The notes beneath the pieces are model-generated. The model saw only the letters and a program-made list of their open reading frames with translations, did no database searches and was not told the origin of the DNA. From NCBI GenBank assembly GCA_051881395.1, contig JBJEPU010000039.1, positions 1-17,610 on the forward strand: a DNA stretch of 17,610 nucleotides. Reading direction: 5' to 3'. The position numbers and the translations under genes were made by a program. Each line of letters starts with the position of its first letter. Position 1 is the first letter of the stretch. The DNA comes from Fimenecus sp051881395. Its GTDB lineage: Bacteria > Bacillota > Clostridia > Oscillospirales > Acutalibacteraceae. Positions 1 to 7,466 of this stretch are shown one piece after another.

Positions 1-194
1 AAAAGTGAAAATACGCCGTAATATCAAATTTTCGGCATATTGTGTTCGACTCGCCTCACCTTAACGGCTTTTCGCGCGCAATGTGGGTTTTGCCGCCCGA
101 CGGGATAAATCGGTAAAATTTGTTAACCCTATTTTTGTGCGAATTTCACGGGGAGAAAGCCGCCTGTATGGGCAAAGTTTGTGCGAAACGGGTC
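1..194. other. Non-coding left edge, no gene supported
   Basis: No open frame here has both a ribosome binding site and a recognisable product. A GTG-initiated frame from 83 to 322 would give 79 residues, but no Shine-Dalgarno sequence precedes it, the peptide resembles nothing I know, and a strong promoter for the next gene lies inside it. The first 80 bases could be the leader or trailer of a gene outside the window; I cannot tell which. Confidence 0.5.
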
Positions 195-223
195 TTGCAA
201 CACTTTTTGAAAAAGTGTATAAT
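195..223 (+). promoter_or_regulatory. Sigma-A-type promoter with palindromic spacer
   Basis: A -35 box TTGCAA (195-200) and a consensus -10 box TATAAT (218-223) are separated by exactly 17 bases. The spacer (201-217) is a perfect inverted repeat around a central G, and it extends one base each side to the 19-mer acactttttgaaaaagtgt (200-218). Transcription should start near 230, leaving a leader of about 95 bases before the PHP gene at 326. A palindrome lying between the two boxes is a plausible repressor operator. No regulator gene is adjacent, so that role is inferred. Confidence 0.75.
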
Positions 224-325
224 TATTCCATAAATGCTATATTGCGGTATTTTGCGTCTGCATTCCGTATTTTTTGCATAGATGAACCGCATTTTTCTTT
301 TGTGATGGAAGTGGAGGACTAAGAC

Positions 326-1219
326 ATGGGCGGAGATTTACATTGTCATACCAAATTGTCGGATGGCTCATTGGGGATTGAGGATTTAATTACACTCGCC
401 AAAAAGCGTGAGGTCGGCACGATTGCGATTACTGACCATGACTGTTTGGCGGGCACCGTGCGTGGGAAAATTATCGGTGACCGTTTCGGCGTGCAGGTCA
501 TTCCGGGGGTGGAACTGTCCGCAACCGATACCGAAACCGGCAAAAATGTGCATTTGCTTTGCTACCTGCCGGAATTCCCCGACCGTTTGGAGGGGCTTTG
601 CCACCGCAATTCTCTGGTGCGCAAAAAAGCCGCGCACTATATGATGTTGCAAGTTGCCAAGCGCTACCCCGTGACCGCCGAGTTCATTGTCAAATGCGCA
701 ACCGGCTCCACCAATATCTATAAACAGCATATCATGCAAGCGCTGATGGAATGCGGCTTCACCACCGAGATTTACGGCGAGCTATATCGCAAATTATTCG
801 ATAAATCCGTTCCGGGCAATATTGCCGTCACACCGAAATACGCGGATATTGTCGAGGTGCTGACTGCCATTCACGACGCGGGCGGGATTGCCGTTTTGGC
901 ACACCCGTATTTGCTGGACAACCTTGACTCCCTGCCCCGTCTCTTAGAAAACGGCCTTGACGGCATTGAGGTTTGGCATCCGTCGGCAACCGAGGCACAG
1001 CAGGCAGAGCTCAAAAAGCTCGCCACCAAGAACAAATTGCTGATGACGGGCGGCACGGATTTTCACGGGCTTTACAATTTCAATACAGTTTCTTTGGGCG
1101 ATGTCACCGCGCCCGATGATGCAGTGACAAAATTACTCGGCTACAAAGCCAAACAAAAACGGCTGGCAAAGAAAGCACAAAAAGCGGCGGAAGCCGCCGC
1201 AAGCGGGGCGACCGTTTAA
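326..1219 (+). CDS. PHP-domain metal-dependent phosphoesterase
   Basis: This 297-residue protein belongs to the PHP superfamily (YciV/TrpH-like branch), whose members use two or three metal ions to hydrolyse phosphoesters such as 3',5'-nucleoside bisphosphates or short oligonucleotides. The PHP ligand motifs appear in order: HCHT (6-9), Asp13 in KLSDGS, TDHD (36-39), GVELS with Glu63, His76, HP at 193-194, and the closing TDFHG with Asp245 and His247. A lysine- and alanine-rich tail (about 252-297) follows the catalytic core. GGAGG at 313-317 sits 8 bases before the ATG and fixes the start. It is the first gene after the 195-223 promoter and lies 19 bases upstream of an unknown gene with which it is probably cotranscribed. 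The family is secure. The exact substrate is not, because DNA-repair and histidinol-phosphate PHP proteins share the same motifs. Confidence 0.9.
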   Translation: MGGDLHCHTKLSDGSLGIEDLITLAKKREVGTIAITDHDCLAGTVRGKIIGDRFGVQVIPGVELSATDTETGKNVHLLCYLPEFPDRLEGLCHRNSLVRKKAAHYMMLQVAKRYPVTAEFIVKCATGSTNIYKQHIMQALMECGFTTEIYGELYRKLFDKSVPGNIAVTPKYADIVEVLTAIHDAGGIAVLAHPYLLDNLDSLPRLLENGLDGIEVWHPSATEAQQAELKKLATKNKLLMTGGTDFHGLYNFNTVSLGDVTAPDDAVTKLLGYKAKQKRLAKKAQKAAEAAASGATV

Positions 1220-1238
1220 CTCCCCGCGGGAGGACAGT

Positions 1239-1802
1239 ATGGAAGACAGCGATATTAAAATTTTCGGGCAAAAGCAAGCGCAAAGCTGTGACGACGAATT
1301 GCGCCTGATTGCGCTTATGGAAGAACAGCGCGCCAACGGCAACACCGAAAAGGCGGCAAAACTCGGCGACTATTTGTCGGACATTTTCTTAAATGAAAAA
1401 GATTTGCTTGCGCGGTTGGAACCGGTGGTCGGCAAGCTCGACTACCCGCAAAGCATTGTATTTCAAATCAAGATTTTAATGTTTTTTGCGGCGGAATACA
1501 CCATCAACCGTATCTTGCCGAACACGGTGCTCAAAAGTACCGCCATTAACGCGCTTTACAGCAACATTAAAAGCGGCGACCGCGCGTTTTATGATGAATT
1601 TTCAGACGGGGCGGAATACAGCTTTTATTACCTCGCCATGCGCAAGGAAAGCGACAGTGTCATTGCCGAAATCGGCAAGGCATTCGCCATGCTTTGCGGC
1701 AAGGAAAAGGACGAAGCCTTCCTTTCGCTCGGCAAACAGATGTTTAACCTCGTTTGCGAAGAAGTCGAAAGTATTGTGGAAATTTTTGATTTTACGGTTT
1801 AA
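1239..1802 (+). CDS. Hypothetical protein, 187 aa
   Basis: I do not recognise this protein. It is a soluble-looking, mostly helical, acidic polypeptide with no signal peptide. The most hydrophobic stretch (about residues 72-88, around KILMFFAAEYTINRIL) is interrupted by charged residues and does not look like a membrane span. An aromatic-rich segment (GAEYSFYYLAMRK, about 129-141) and a hydrophobic C-terminal end (IVEIFDFTV) may be structural landmarks. The start is supported by GGGAGG at 1228-1233, 5 bases before the ATG. It follows the PHP gene by 19 bases and is followed within 12 bases by a terminator, so the two form a two-gene operon. Its codon and base usage match the neighbours, so it is very likely a real gene, perhaps functionally tied to the PHP enzyme. 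That link rests on position only. Confidence 0.8.
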   Translation: MEDSDIKIFGQKQAQSCDDELRLIALMEEQRANGNTEKAAKLGDYLSDIFLNEKDLLARLEPVVGKLDYPQSIVFQIKILMFFAAEYTINRILPNTVLKSTAINALYSNIKSGDRAFYDEFSDGAEYSFYYLAMRKESDSVIAEIGKAFAMLCGKEKDEAFLSLGKQMFNLVCEEVESIVEIFDFTV

Positions 1803-1813
1803 GCCGAAAACAC

Positions 1814-1855
1814 AAAGCGCTCTGACAGCAGAACTGTCGGAGCGCTTTTTCTTTT
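1814..1855 (+). terminator. Rho-independent terminator, possibly bidirectional
   Basis: Bases 1814-1828 pair with 1834-1848 in a 15-bp stem (14 Watson-Crick pairs and one U-G at 1823/1839) closed by a five-base loop (cagaa). The run TTTTTCTTTT (1846-1855) follows. It ends the plus-strand operon 12 bases after the stop of the unknown gene. Read on the minus strand, the stem is followed by tttgtgtttt, so it may also end the convergent patatin transcript. Confidence 0.93.
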
Positions 1856-1861
1856 GGATAT

Positions 1862-2698
1862 TCAACTTAAAAAGTCGGCGATTGAGGCGGCGTCCGTGTA
1901 CCCTTTTTGATACAGCAAATCCAGCTTTGCTTTGTCGCGGGTTAAAGTTTTCACCCCACAGCAATCGTTCGGCGCTAAAATCAGACATTTCCCCTGTTCG
2001 CAAAGCGTCTGTGCGGTATGCACGCCGCGCATAAAGGTGTCAAACCGCGTTTGCAGCCCCTTGGCGACTTTCGGGTAGCGGCGGGTAAGCAACCGTGCAC
2101 CTGCGCGGTCTACGGGCGCAGGTTTTAAAGCGTCCAGCGGCTTTGTCAAAATCAACACAATTTTTTCACAGCCGTCGCGCAAGGCTTTTTCAACGGGAAC
2201 AGGGTCAGCGACGCCGCCGTCAAAGCAAATTTTCCCGCGAACGGTCTGCGGCGCGCATACTGCCGGAATTGCCGAGGACGCACTTAAAATTTCATAGTGA
2301 TTTTGCGTCATATCCTCTTTTCCGAAATAAATCGGCGCACCGGTTTCGGCATCGGTCGAAACCACCACCATACGCGCGGGATTTTCACAAATCCCAGCAT
2401 AATTCAGCGGGTCTTCCCCGTTTTGGTCAGACAGTATCCCATAAACATAGCCAAGGTCGATATAAGAGCCGCCGTGCAGAAAATTGTGCAGGCTCATATA
2501 TTCCCTGCGTGCGGCATAATCGTGATAAAACCGATAATTTCTGCCCGCCTGCCCACCGAGATAGGAGGCAACATTGGCACTGCCTGCGGAAACCCCCATG
2601 CAGTAATCAAACTGCATCTGTTCTTTTAAACAGCGGTCAAAAATCCCCGCGCCGTATATACCGCGCAATCCCCCGCCGACATCAATGACACCTATCAT
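1862..2698 (-). CDS. Patatin-like phospholipase family protein
   Basis: This 278-residue cytoplasmic protein is a patatin-fold serine acyl hydrolase, using a Ser-Asp dyad to cleave acyl esters such as phospholipids. The oxyanion-hole motif GGGLRG is at 8-13. The nucleophile elbow GVSAGS (35-40) carries Ser37, and DGG (160-162) supplies the catalytic Asp160. The layout and length match the YjjU-type bacterial patatins rather than larger, secreted ones, and there is no signal peptide. The start is fixed by AGGAGAT upstream of the ATG; that site overlaps the end of the preceding hydrolase gene, whose stop lies 6 bases away. It is the last gene of the minus-strand cluster, ending 7 bases from the shared terminator. 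The substrate is unknown, though pairing with another serine hydrolase hints at lipid or ester turnover. Confidence 0.92.
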   Translation of the reverse strand: MIGVIDVGGGLRGIYGAGIFDRCLKEQMQFDYCMGVSAGSANVASYLGGQAGRNYRFYHDYAARREYMSLHNFLHGGSYIDLGYVYGILSDQNGEDPLNYAGICENPARMVVVSTDAETGAPIYFGKEDMTQNHYEILSASSAIPAVCAPQTVRGKICFDGGVADPVPVEKALRDGCEKIVLILTKPLDALKPAPVDRAGARLLTRRYPKVAKGLQTRFDTFMRGVHTAQTLCEQGKCLILAPNDCCGVKTLTRDKAKLDLLYQKGYTDAASIADFLS

Positions 2699-2704
2699 AC
2701 CGTT

Positions 2705-4000
2705 TTATCTCCTGTGCGCTTCAAAAAAGGCGAGCATTTCCGCAATCGTAACCTGACTTTCCTCTAAATCGGGGTATGCCACGCTTGTAATATGCCCCGA
2801 CGAACGGTTGATGGTCAGCTCCCAATCGTGGAATTGGTGCTCTATCCCCTTTTCGGTCAGCAATGCATCTAACTGTACCGAGGCGGGGCGCAAAAAGTCC
2901 TTTGCGCTTGTCACGATATATGACGGCGGCAAGGTGCCTTTGTCAATCACTTCTTCGGGCTGTAACACATCGTAAAACGGAGACGCGGTATATTCATAGC
3001 CGAGCATACACGAAATCAAAACGCTGTTAAAGCCGCTTTTCATATCGTACATACCCGAAATCAAGCCCGTGGCATTAAAGGTCAGCCCCGTTTCGGGTGC
3101 ACGGTACAGCGTGCGCAGTTCTTCGCTTGTGTTCACAATGCTCGTATAAAACGCCAACTGCCCGCCCGCTGAATCGCCGACCAAATACACATTATTAAGG
3201 TCACAGTTATACGCTTCGCCGTGCTCGGCAACCCATTTGTAGGCGGTCATCAAATCGCGCACCTGCGCGTCATACAGTACCGCAGGGCAAAGATGATAAT
3301 TGACCACAATCACAATATAGCCCTTTTCGGCAAGGTACGACGCATAAACGCGGTTCAACGATTTATCGCCGTACATCAGCCCGCCGCCGTGAATGTCAAT
3401 AATCACGGGGCGCTTTTCGGTTTCCCCCTCGGGATAGTATATATCTAACAACTGGTATTCGTCTGCGTTCTCGGTATAGGGAATGTCCTTTAAAACGCTG
3501 ACGCCCGCGCGCATTTCCTGCGTGCTCAACCGCTTGCTATCGTAATAGTCCATAAAATCCCAAAGAATCGACGCGCCGAACGCCACAAAGCCGTTCTCCG
3601 CAGTCAAATCCGGAACTTCCTTTTGCGATTGCACGCGGCGGTCCAATTCAAACAACAGGTCAAACACGGCAAGCACACGCTGTGCAAATGATTCATCGGC
3701 GGGATTGCTGTTCCCGGTCAATGACTCGGCGGCAAGGTGATACATTTCCGTAAATGCGGTTTTGACTTTCTCGGAAAAATCCGCATCATCGGAAAGGCCC
3801 GAGGTTTCTACCAATCGCTGTAATGCTTCCGTACGGCCGCGAAATTCCGATTCCGCAAAGCCCTCCGGATACGCGGTTTGCTGTGTGATGACTGCCAACG
3901 CCGCCTGTCGGTCGCAGGTTTTCACAATTTCCGCGCAAATCGGCACAGTCAGTGCAAAAATCAGCACTGCCGCAAGCAGGCGTTTTACAAAAGTATGCAT
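2705..4000 (-). CDS. Secreted alpha/beta hydrolase (HSL/esterase type)
   Basis: This is an alpha/beta-hydrolase-fold carboxylesterase of the hormone-sensitive-lipase type. With the ATG at 4000 it has 431 residues. Residues 1-23 form a signal peptide (MHTFVKR, hydrophobic LLAAVLIFALTVP, then ICA), predicting export or membrane anchoring. Residues about 24-170 are a helical N-terminal region I cannot assign, and the catalytic domain follows: oxyanion motif HGGG (204-207), nucleophile elbow GDSAG (275-279, Ser277), Asp368 in SAKD and His403 in SSGHIT. An in-frame GTG at 4009 would add three residues, but GGTGA (4010-4006) sits 5 bases before the ATG and fits a ribosome binding site, so I prefer 4000. 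It lies 72 bases after leuS across a hairpin and just before the patatin gene. The substrate is unknown; acyl esters or acetylated sugars are reasonable guesses. Confidence 0.88.
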   Translation of the reverse strand: MHTFVKRLLAAVLIFALTVPICAEIVKTCDRQAALAVITQQTAYPEGFAESEFRGRTEALQRLVETSGLSDDADFSEKVKTAFTEMYHLAAESLTGNSNPADESFAQRVLAVFDLLFELDRRVQSQKEVPDLTAENGFVAFGASILWDFMDYYDSKRLSTQEMRAGVSVLKDIPYTENADEYQLLDIYYPEGETEKRPVIIDIHGGGLMYGDKSLNRVYASYLAEKGYIVIVVNYHLCPAVLYDAQVRDLMTAYKWVAEHGEAYNCDLNNVYLVGDSAGGQLAFYTSIVNTSEELRTLYRAPETGLTFNATGLISGMYDMKSGFNSVLISCMLGYEYTASPFYDVLQPEEVIDKGTLPPSYIVTSAKDFLRPASVQLDALLTEKGIEHQFHDWELTINRSSGHITSVAYPDLEESQVTIAEMLAFFEAHRR

Positions 4001-4020
4001 AAAATTCACCGTAAAATCCG

Positions 4021-4052
4021 CAGACAGAGCATTTCAAAAAACGCTCTGTCTG
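4021..4052. other. Inverted repeat / hairpin between leuS and hydrolase
   Basis: CAGACAGAGC (4021-4030) is perfectly complementary to GCTCTGTCTG (4043-4052), with three further A-T pairs possible inside the loop. It lies just after the leuS stop on the minus strand. In that direction the stem is followed by cggattttac, which is not a good U-tract. In the plus direction ttgtgtttcgtttt follows. It may act as a weak leuS terminator or attenuator, or only as an mRNA 3' stabiliser. Confidence 0.6.
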
Positions 4053-4072
4053 TTGTGTTTCGTTTTGTATAA

Positions 4073-6481
4073 TTATTTTGCCACAATATTGACAAGTTTA
4101 CCTTTGACATACAGTTCTTTGACAATCGTTTTGCCCGCGATTTCCGCCGCAACGCGTTCTTCTGCTTTCGCAAGGGCAATCGCGTCCTCTGCGGAAATTT
4201 CGGCGGGAACATTGAGCTTTGCGCGGATTTTGCCGCAGATTTGCACCACAATTTCCACCGTTGCGTCTACGCATTTTGCCGCGTCAAAGGTCGGCCATTT
4301 TGCGTCTTTCGCGAGCATTTCGCCATACCCTAAGGTCGCCCACATTTCCTCGGTCACATGCGGGGCAAAGGGATTGACCAAAATGAGCAAGGTGCGCAGT
4401 TCGGCACGGTTGATTTCGCCCACATCGTAAATATTGTTTAAAAGCGTCATCAGCGCGGCGATTGCCGTGTTGTATTTCATCGCTTCAATATCTTCCGTCA
4501 CCTTTTTCACGGTTTTGTGGAACGCAGATTCGAGCTTTTCGGAATAGGCGTCGCCGTCTATCAAAATTTCCTGCAAGTTCCAAATACGGTCAATAAAGCG
4601 TTTGCAGCCTTTCACGGAGCTCTCCGACCACGGTGCGGCTTTTTCATAGTCGCCCATAAACAGCACATAGGTGCGCAAAACATCGGCGCCGTAGGCTTCG
4701 ACCACCTCGTTCGGGTCAATGACATTGCCGCGGGATTTGGACATTTTCACGCCGTCCGGTCCCAAAATTAAGCCCTGCGCGGTGCGCTTTTGATACGGCT
4801 CCGCATACGGCACAACGCCGAGGTCATAGAGGAATTTATACCAAAAGCGGGAATAAATCAAGTGGCGGGTGACGTGCTCCATACCGCCGTTGTACCAATC
4901 CACAGGCATCCAATATTTCAATTTGTCGTAATCGGCAAATGCCTTGTCATTGTGCGGGTCCACATAGCGCAGGAAATACCACGATGAGCCTGCCCACTGG
5001 GGCATGGTGTCGGTTTCGCGCTTGGCGTCGCCGCCGCATTTCGGGCATTTGCAATTGACATAGCTTTCAATTTTCGCAAGCGGGCTTTCGCCGTCCGAGC
5101 CGGGCTCGAAGTTTTCCACTTCGGGGAGTTTCAGCGGCAATTCTTCGTACGGCACGGCAACCATACCGCATTTCGGGCAATGCACAATCGGAATCGGCTC
5201 GCCCCAATAGCGCTGACGATTGAACGCCCAGTCTTTCATTTTATACTGCACGCCGCCCTCGCCGATGCCTTTTTCCTGCAAATATGTAATCATTTTGGCA
5301 ATGGAGTCTTTTTTGTTATCCATGCCGTTTAAGAAGTCGGAATTGACCATTTCGCCGTCGCCGGTGTAGGCTTCTTTCGAGATGTCGCCGCCTTTGATGA
5401 CTTCGATAATCGGGATACCGAATTTCTTGGCGAATTCATAGTCGCGCCCGTCGTGCGCGGGCACCGCCATAATCGCGCCCGTGCCGTAACCCATCATAAC
5501 ATAGTCGGAAATATAAATCGGGATTTCCTTACCGTTAACGGGGTTAACCGCCGTCAGCCCTTCCAGCTTCACGCCGGTTTTGTCTTTGACGAGCTGGGTG
5601 CGCTCAAATTCGGTCTTTTTCGCGCATTCGGCGCGGTAATCTTTCACCGCGTCCATATTGGCAATGCGGTCTTGGTATTTGTCAATCAACGGATGTTCGG
5701 GCGCCATAACCATAAAGGTCACGCCGAACAGCGTGTCAGGGCGGGTGGTGTAAATGCGCAGGGTTTCGGGCACATCTTTCAAGGTGAAATTCACAAATGC
5801 GCCGCGGGACTTGCCAATCCAGTTGACCTGCTGTTGCTTTACATTCGGCAGGTAATCCACCGTTTCCAAGCCTTCGAGCAGCTTGTCGGCATATTCGGTG
5901 ATGCGCAAATACCAAACATCCTTGGACTTCTGCACCACATCGCTGTGGCAAATATCGCACTTGCCGCCTTGGGAGTCCTCATTGGAAAGCACGACCTTGC
6001 AGGACGGGCAGTAGTTGACAAGCGTTTTGTCGCGGAACGCAAGCCCGTTTTCAAACATTTTGAGGAAAATCCACTGCGTCCACTTATAATAGCCCTCTTC
6101 GGTGGTGTCAATCACACGCGTCCAATCGAACGAAAAGCCGACCTTTTTTAATTGGCTTGTAAATTTTTCGATATTTGTGTCCGTGACCTTGCGCGGATGA
6201 ATACCGGTTTTAATGGCGTAATTTTCGGTCGGAAGTCCGTACGCGTCAAAGCCTATCGGGAACAGGACATTGTACCCCTCTAAGCGGCGCTTGCGCGAAA
6301 CGACCTCCAAGCCGCTGTACGCTTTGATATGCCCGACGTGCATCCCCGCGCCCGACGGATACGGGAATTCGACAAGGCCGTAAAATTTCGGGCGGTCGTC
6401 ATTATCCACCGCGTGGAAAACGCCTTCTTCCTCCCATTTTTGTTGCCATTTCGGCTCTGCTTCTTTAAAATTATATTCCAT
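4073..6481 (-). CDS. leuS: Leucyl-tRNA synthetase
   Basis: This is the class I cytoplasmic enzyme that charges tRNA-Leu with leucine using ATP. The 802 residues match usual bacterial length. The HIGH-type motif HVGH is at 48-51 and KMSKS at 579-583. The CP1 editing domain (about 220-420) has the threonine-rich YTTRPDTLFG segment (244-253) and GTGAIMAVPAHDGRD with the conserved Asp347 that rejects non-cognate amino acids. Two zinc-type cysteine clusters are visible: C158/C161/C175/C178 and C435/C438 with C479/C482. The tRNA-binding C-terminal part is intact. An AAAGGA site about 10 bases upstream supports the ATG. Only 47 bases separate it from rsfS, leaving no room for a T-box leader, so leucine-responsive control would have to act further upstream or not at all. 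Confidence 0.98.
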   Translation of the reverse strand: MEYNFKEAEPKWQQKWEEEGVFHAVDNDDRPKFYGLVEFPYPSGAGMHVGHIKAYSGLEVVSRKRRLEGYNVLFPIGFDAYGLPTENYAIKTGIHPRKVTDTNIEKFTSQLKKVGFSFDWTRVIDTTEEGYYKWTQWIFLKMFENGLAFRDKTLVNYCPSCKVVLSNEDSQGGKCDICHSDVVQKSKDVWYLRITEYADKLLEGLETVDYLPNVKQQQVNWIGKSRGAFVNFTLKDVPETLRIYTTRPDTLFGVTFMVMAPEHPLIDKYQDRIANMDAVKDYRAECAKKTEFERTQLVKDKTGVKLEGLTAVNPVNGKEIPIYISDYVMMGYGTGAIMAVPAHDGRDYEFAKKFGIPIIEVIKGGDISKEAYTGDGEMVNSDFLNGMDNKKDSIAKMITYLQEKGIGEGGVQYKMKDWAFNRQRYWGEPIPIVHCPKCGMVAVPYEELPLKLPEVENFEPGSDGESPLAKIESYVNCKCPKCGGDAKRETDTMPQWAGSSWYFLRYVDPHNDKAFADYDKLKYWMPVDWYNGGMEHVTRHLIYSRFWYKFLYDLGVVPYAEPYQKRTAQGLILGPDGVKMSKSRGNVIDPNEVVEAYGADVLRTYVLFMGDYEKAAPWSESSVKGCKRFIDRIWNLQEILIDGDAYSEKLESAFHKTVKKVTEDIEAMKYNTAIAALMTLLNNIYDVGEINRAELRTLLILVNPFAPHVTEEMWATLGYGEMLAKDAKWPTFDAAKCVDATVEIVVQICGKIRAKLNVPAEISAEDAIALAKAEERVAAEIAGKTIVKELYVKGKLVNIVAK

Positions 6482-6528
6482 AACAACGCATCCTTTGCCT
6501 GTGTAGTCAAAATTTATCTATCACGGAT

Positions 6529-6882
6529 TCAGTCCGTTAAAAGGTCGTTCAAATCGATCTCTTTCGCGTCGCCCCACAGTTTTTCCAAATTGAAAAGCTC
6601 GCGCTCGCTTTGGGTGAAAATGTGCACAACCACGCTTTTGTAGTCAAGTAAAATCCAGCCCGTGGTTTTCCCTTCAATATGGTCGGGCTGTACGCCCAAT
6701 TTCGAGAGCTCCTCGTCCACTTCGTCCGCCAATGCGCGGATATGCGTGGAGGAAGTACCTGTGGCAAGCAGAAAATAATCCGCTACGGAGGAAATCTCCG
6801 TAATTTCCAAGGCTTTTATATCCATACCTTTTTTCTTGTCGAGAATTTGCACGGCAGAAAAAAGTAATTCTTTCGGTGTCAT
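6529..6882 (-). CDS. rsfS: Ribosomal silencing factor RsfS
   Basis: RsfS binds ribosomal protein uL14 on the 50S subunit and blocks joining to the 30S subunit when nutrients are scarce. The 117-residue product shows the family's conserved blocks: DIKALEITEISSVADYFLLATG (about 21-42), the GW-ILLDY-VVVHIF block (75-89) and the C-terminal FNLEKLWGDA (97-106). A longer open frame runs upstream to 7005, but the ATG at 6882 is preferred. It has AAAGGA about 9 bases upstream, matches the family N-terminus (MTPKELL), and its ATGA overlaps the yqeK stop, implying translational coupling. The yqeK-rsfS-leuS neighbourhood is common in Firmicutes. The LytR-type gene sometimes found between yqeK and rsfS is absent. 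Confidence 0.96.
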   Translation of the reverse strand: MTPKELLFSAVQILDKKKGMDIKALEITEISSVADYFLLATGTSSTHIRALADEVDEELSKLGVQPDHIEGKTTGWILLDYKSVVVHIFTQSERELFNLEKLWGDAKEIDLNDLLTD

Positions 6883-7466
6883 TCGGTTTCGTCCTTTCTT
6901 TGATATAGAATTTCGTTGTAGGCATCCACGCTGTCCTCGTGGATTGCCCAGCCGTTGTGCGCAAGCTCCTCCAAGGTAAACTGCAAGCCCTCTTCCATGG
7001 CACATTCCAGCGACACATACGCTTTTTCGCGCATACGGTCTACGCCGTCATAATCACGGTCGGCGGAAATGAAGTCCGCAATGAAAATGACCTTTTCCAA
7101 AAGCGTCATGCCCGCGCGCGCGGTGGTGTGGTAGCGTATGGCGGAAAGTATCTCTGTATCCGTCACACCCAAAACGCGTTCGCAGTAAGCGGCGCCCGCA
7201 ATCGCATGCCAGGTTTTGGGGCTGATTTGCTCAGTTTTCGTGAGCATTATACCATTGTCTTCAAAAAATTTCAATAAATCCGCAGGCGCAGTATTTTTCA
7301 TAATATCGTGCAAAAGCCCCGCGGTAAATGCTTTTTTTTCGTCCGCGCCGTAGTGCAAAGCGAGTTTTTTCGCCTCATCCGCAACATTCAGCGAATGGTA
7401 CAGGCGGTCGGGATTTAAGTGCTTTTTAATTTCTTCCAAAAATTCAGCGTTGCGTTCGGTATCCAT
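6879..7466 (-). CDS. yqeK: YqeK-family HD-domain Ap4A hydrolase
   Basis: YqeK proteins are HD-domain metal phosphohydrolases that split diadenosine tetraphosphate symmetrically into two ADP. The 195 residues match the family. The HD metal ligands are His24 (YHSLNVA), His53-Asp54 (LLHDIMK), His87 (TWHAIAG), His113 (RYHTTA) and Asp131 (FIADFIS). Open frame continues upstream to 7523, but MDTERN at 7466 gives the normal family length, and an AAGGA lies 11 bases upstream inside nadD, whose last 23 bases overlap this gene. At the 3' end it shares ATGA with rsfS. Next to nadD it is in its classical Firmicutes context. Earlier annotations sometimes treat nadD and yqeK as functionally linked in NAD metabolism, but the hydrolase activity is the better supported role. 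Confidence 0.95.
   Translation of the reverse strand: MDTERNAEFLEEIKKHLNPDRLYHSLNVADEAKKLALHYGADEKKAFTAGLLHDIMKNTAPADLLKFFEDNGIMLTKTEQISPKTWHAIAGAAYCERVLGVTDTEILSAIRYHTTARAGMTLLEKVIFIADFISADRDYDGVDRMREKAYVSLECAMEEGLQFTLEELAHNGWAIHEDSVDAYNEILYQRKDETE

Noticed and set aside
120..127. ttgttaac as a Rex-type operator
   Set aside because: Only one half-site is present; the second half at the required spacing is missing.
83..322. GTG-started frame of 79 residues before the PHP gene
   Set aside because: It has no ribosome binding site, no recognisable sequence features, and a consensus promoter lies inside it. A small real peptide cannot be fully excluded.
1203..1227. gcgggg/ccccgc inverted repeat ahead of the 1239 gene as a translational switch
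   Set aside because: It is only six pairs with a 13-base loop, half of it within the PHP coding end, and it does not cover the GGGAGG site.
6482..6528. Possible T-box leader of leuS
   Set aside because: Only 47 bases separate rsfS and leuS, too short for a T-box, and no T-box consensus is visible.
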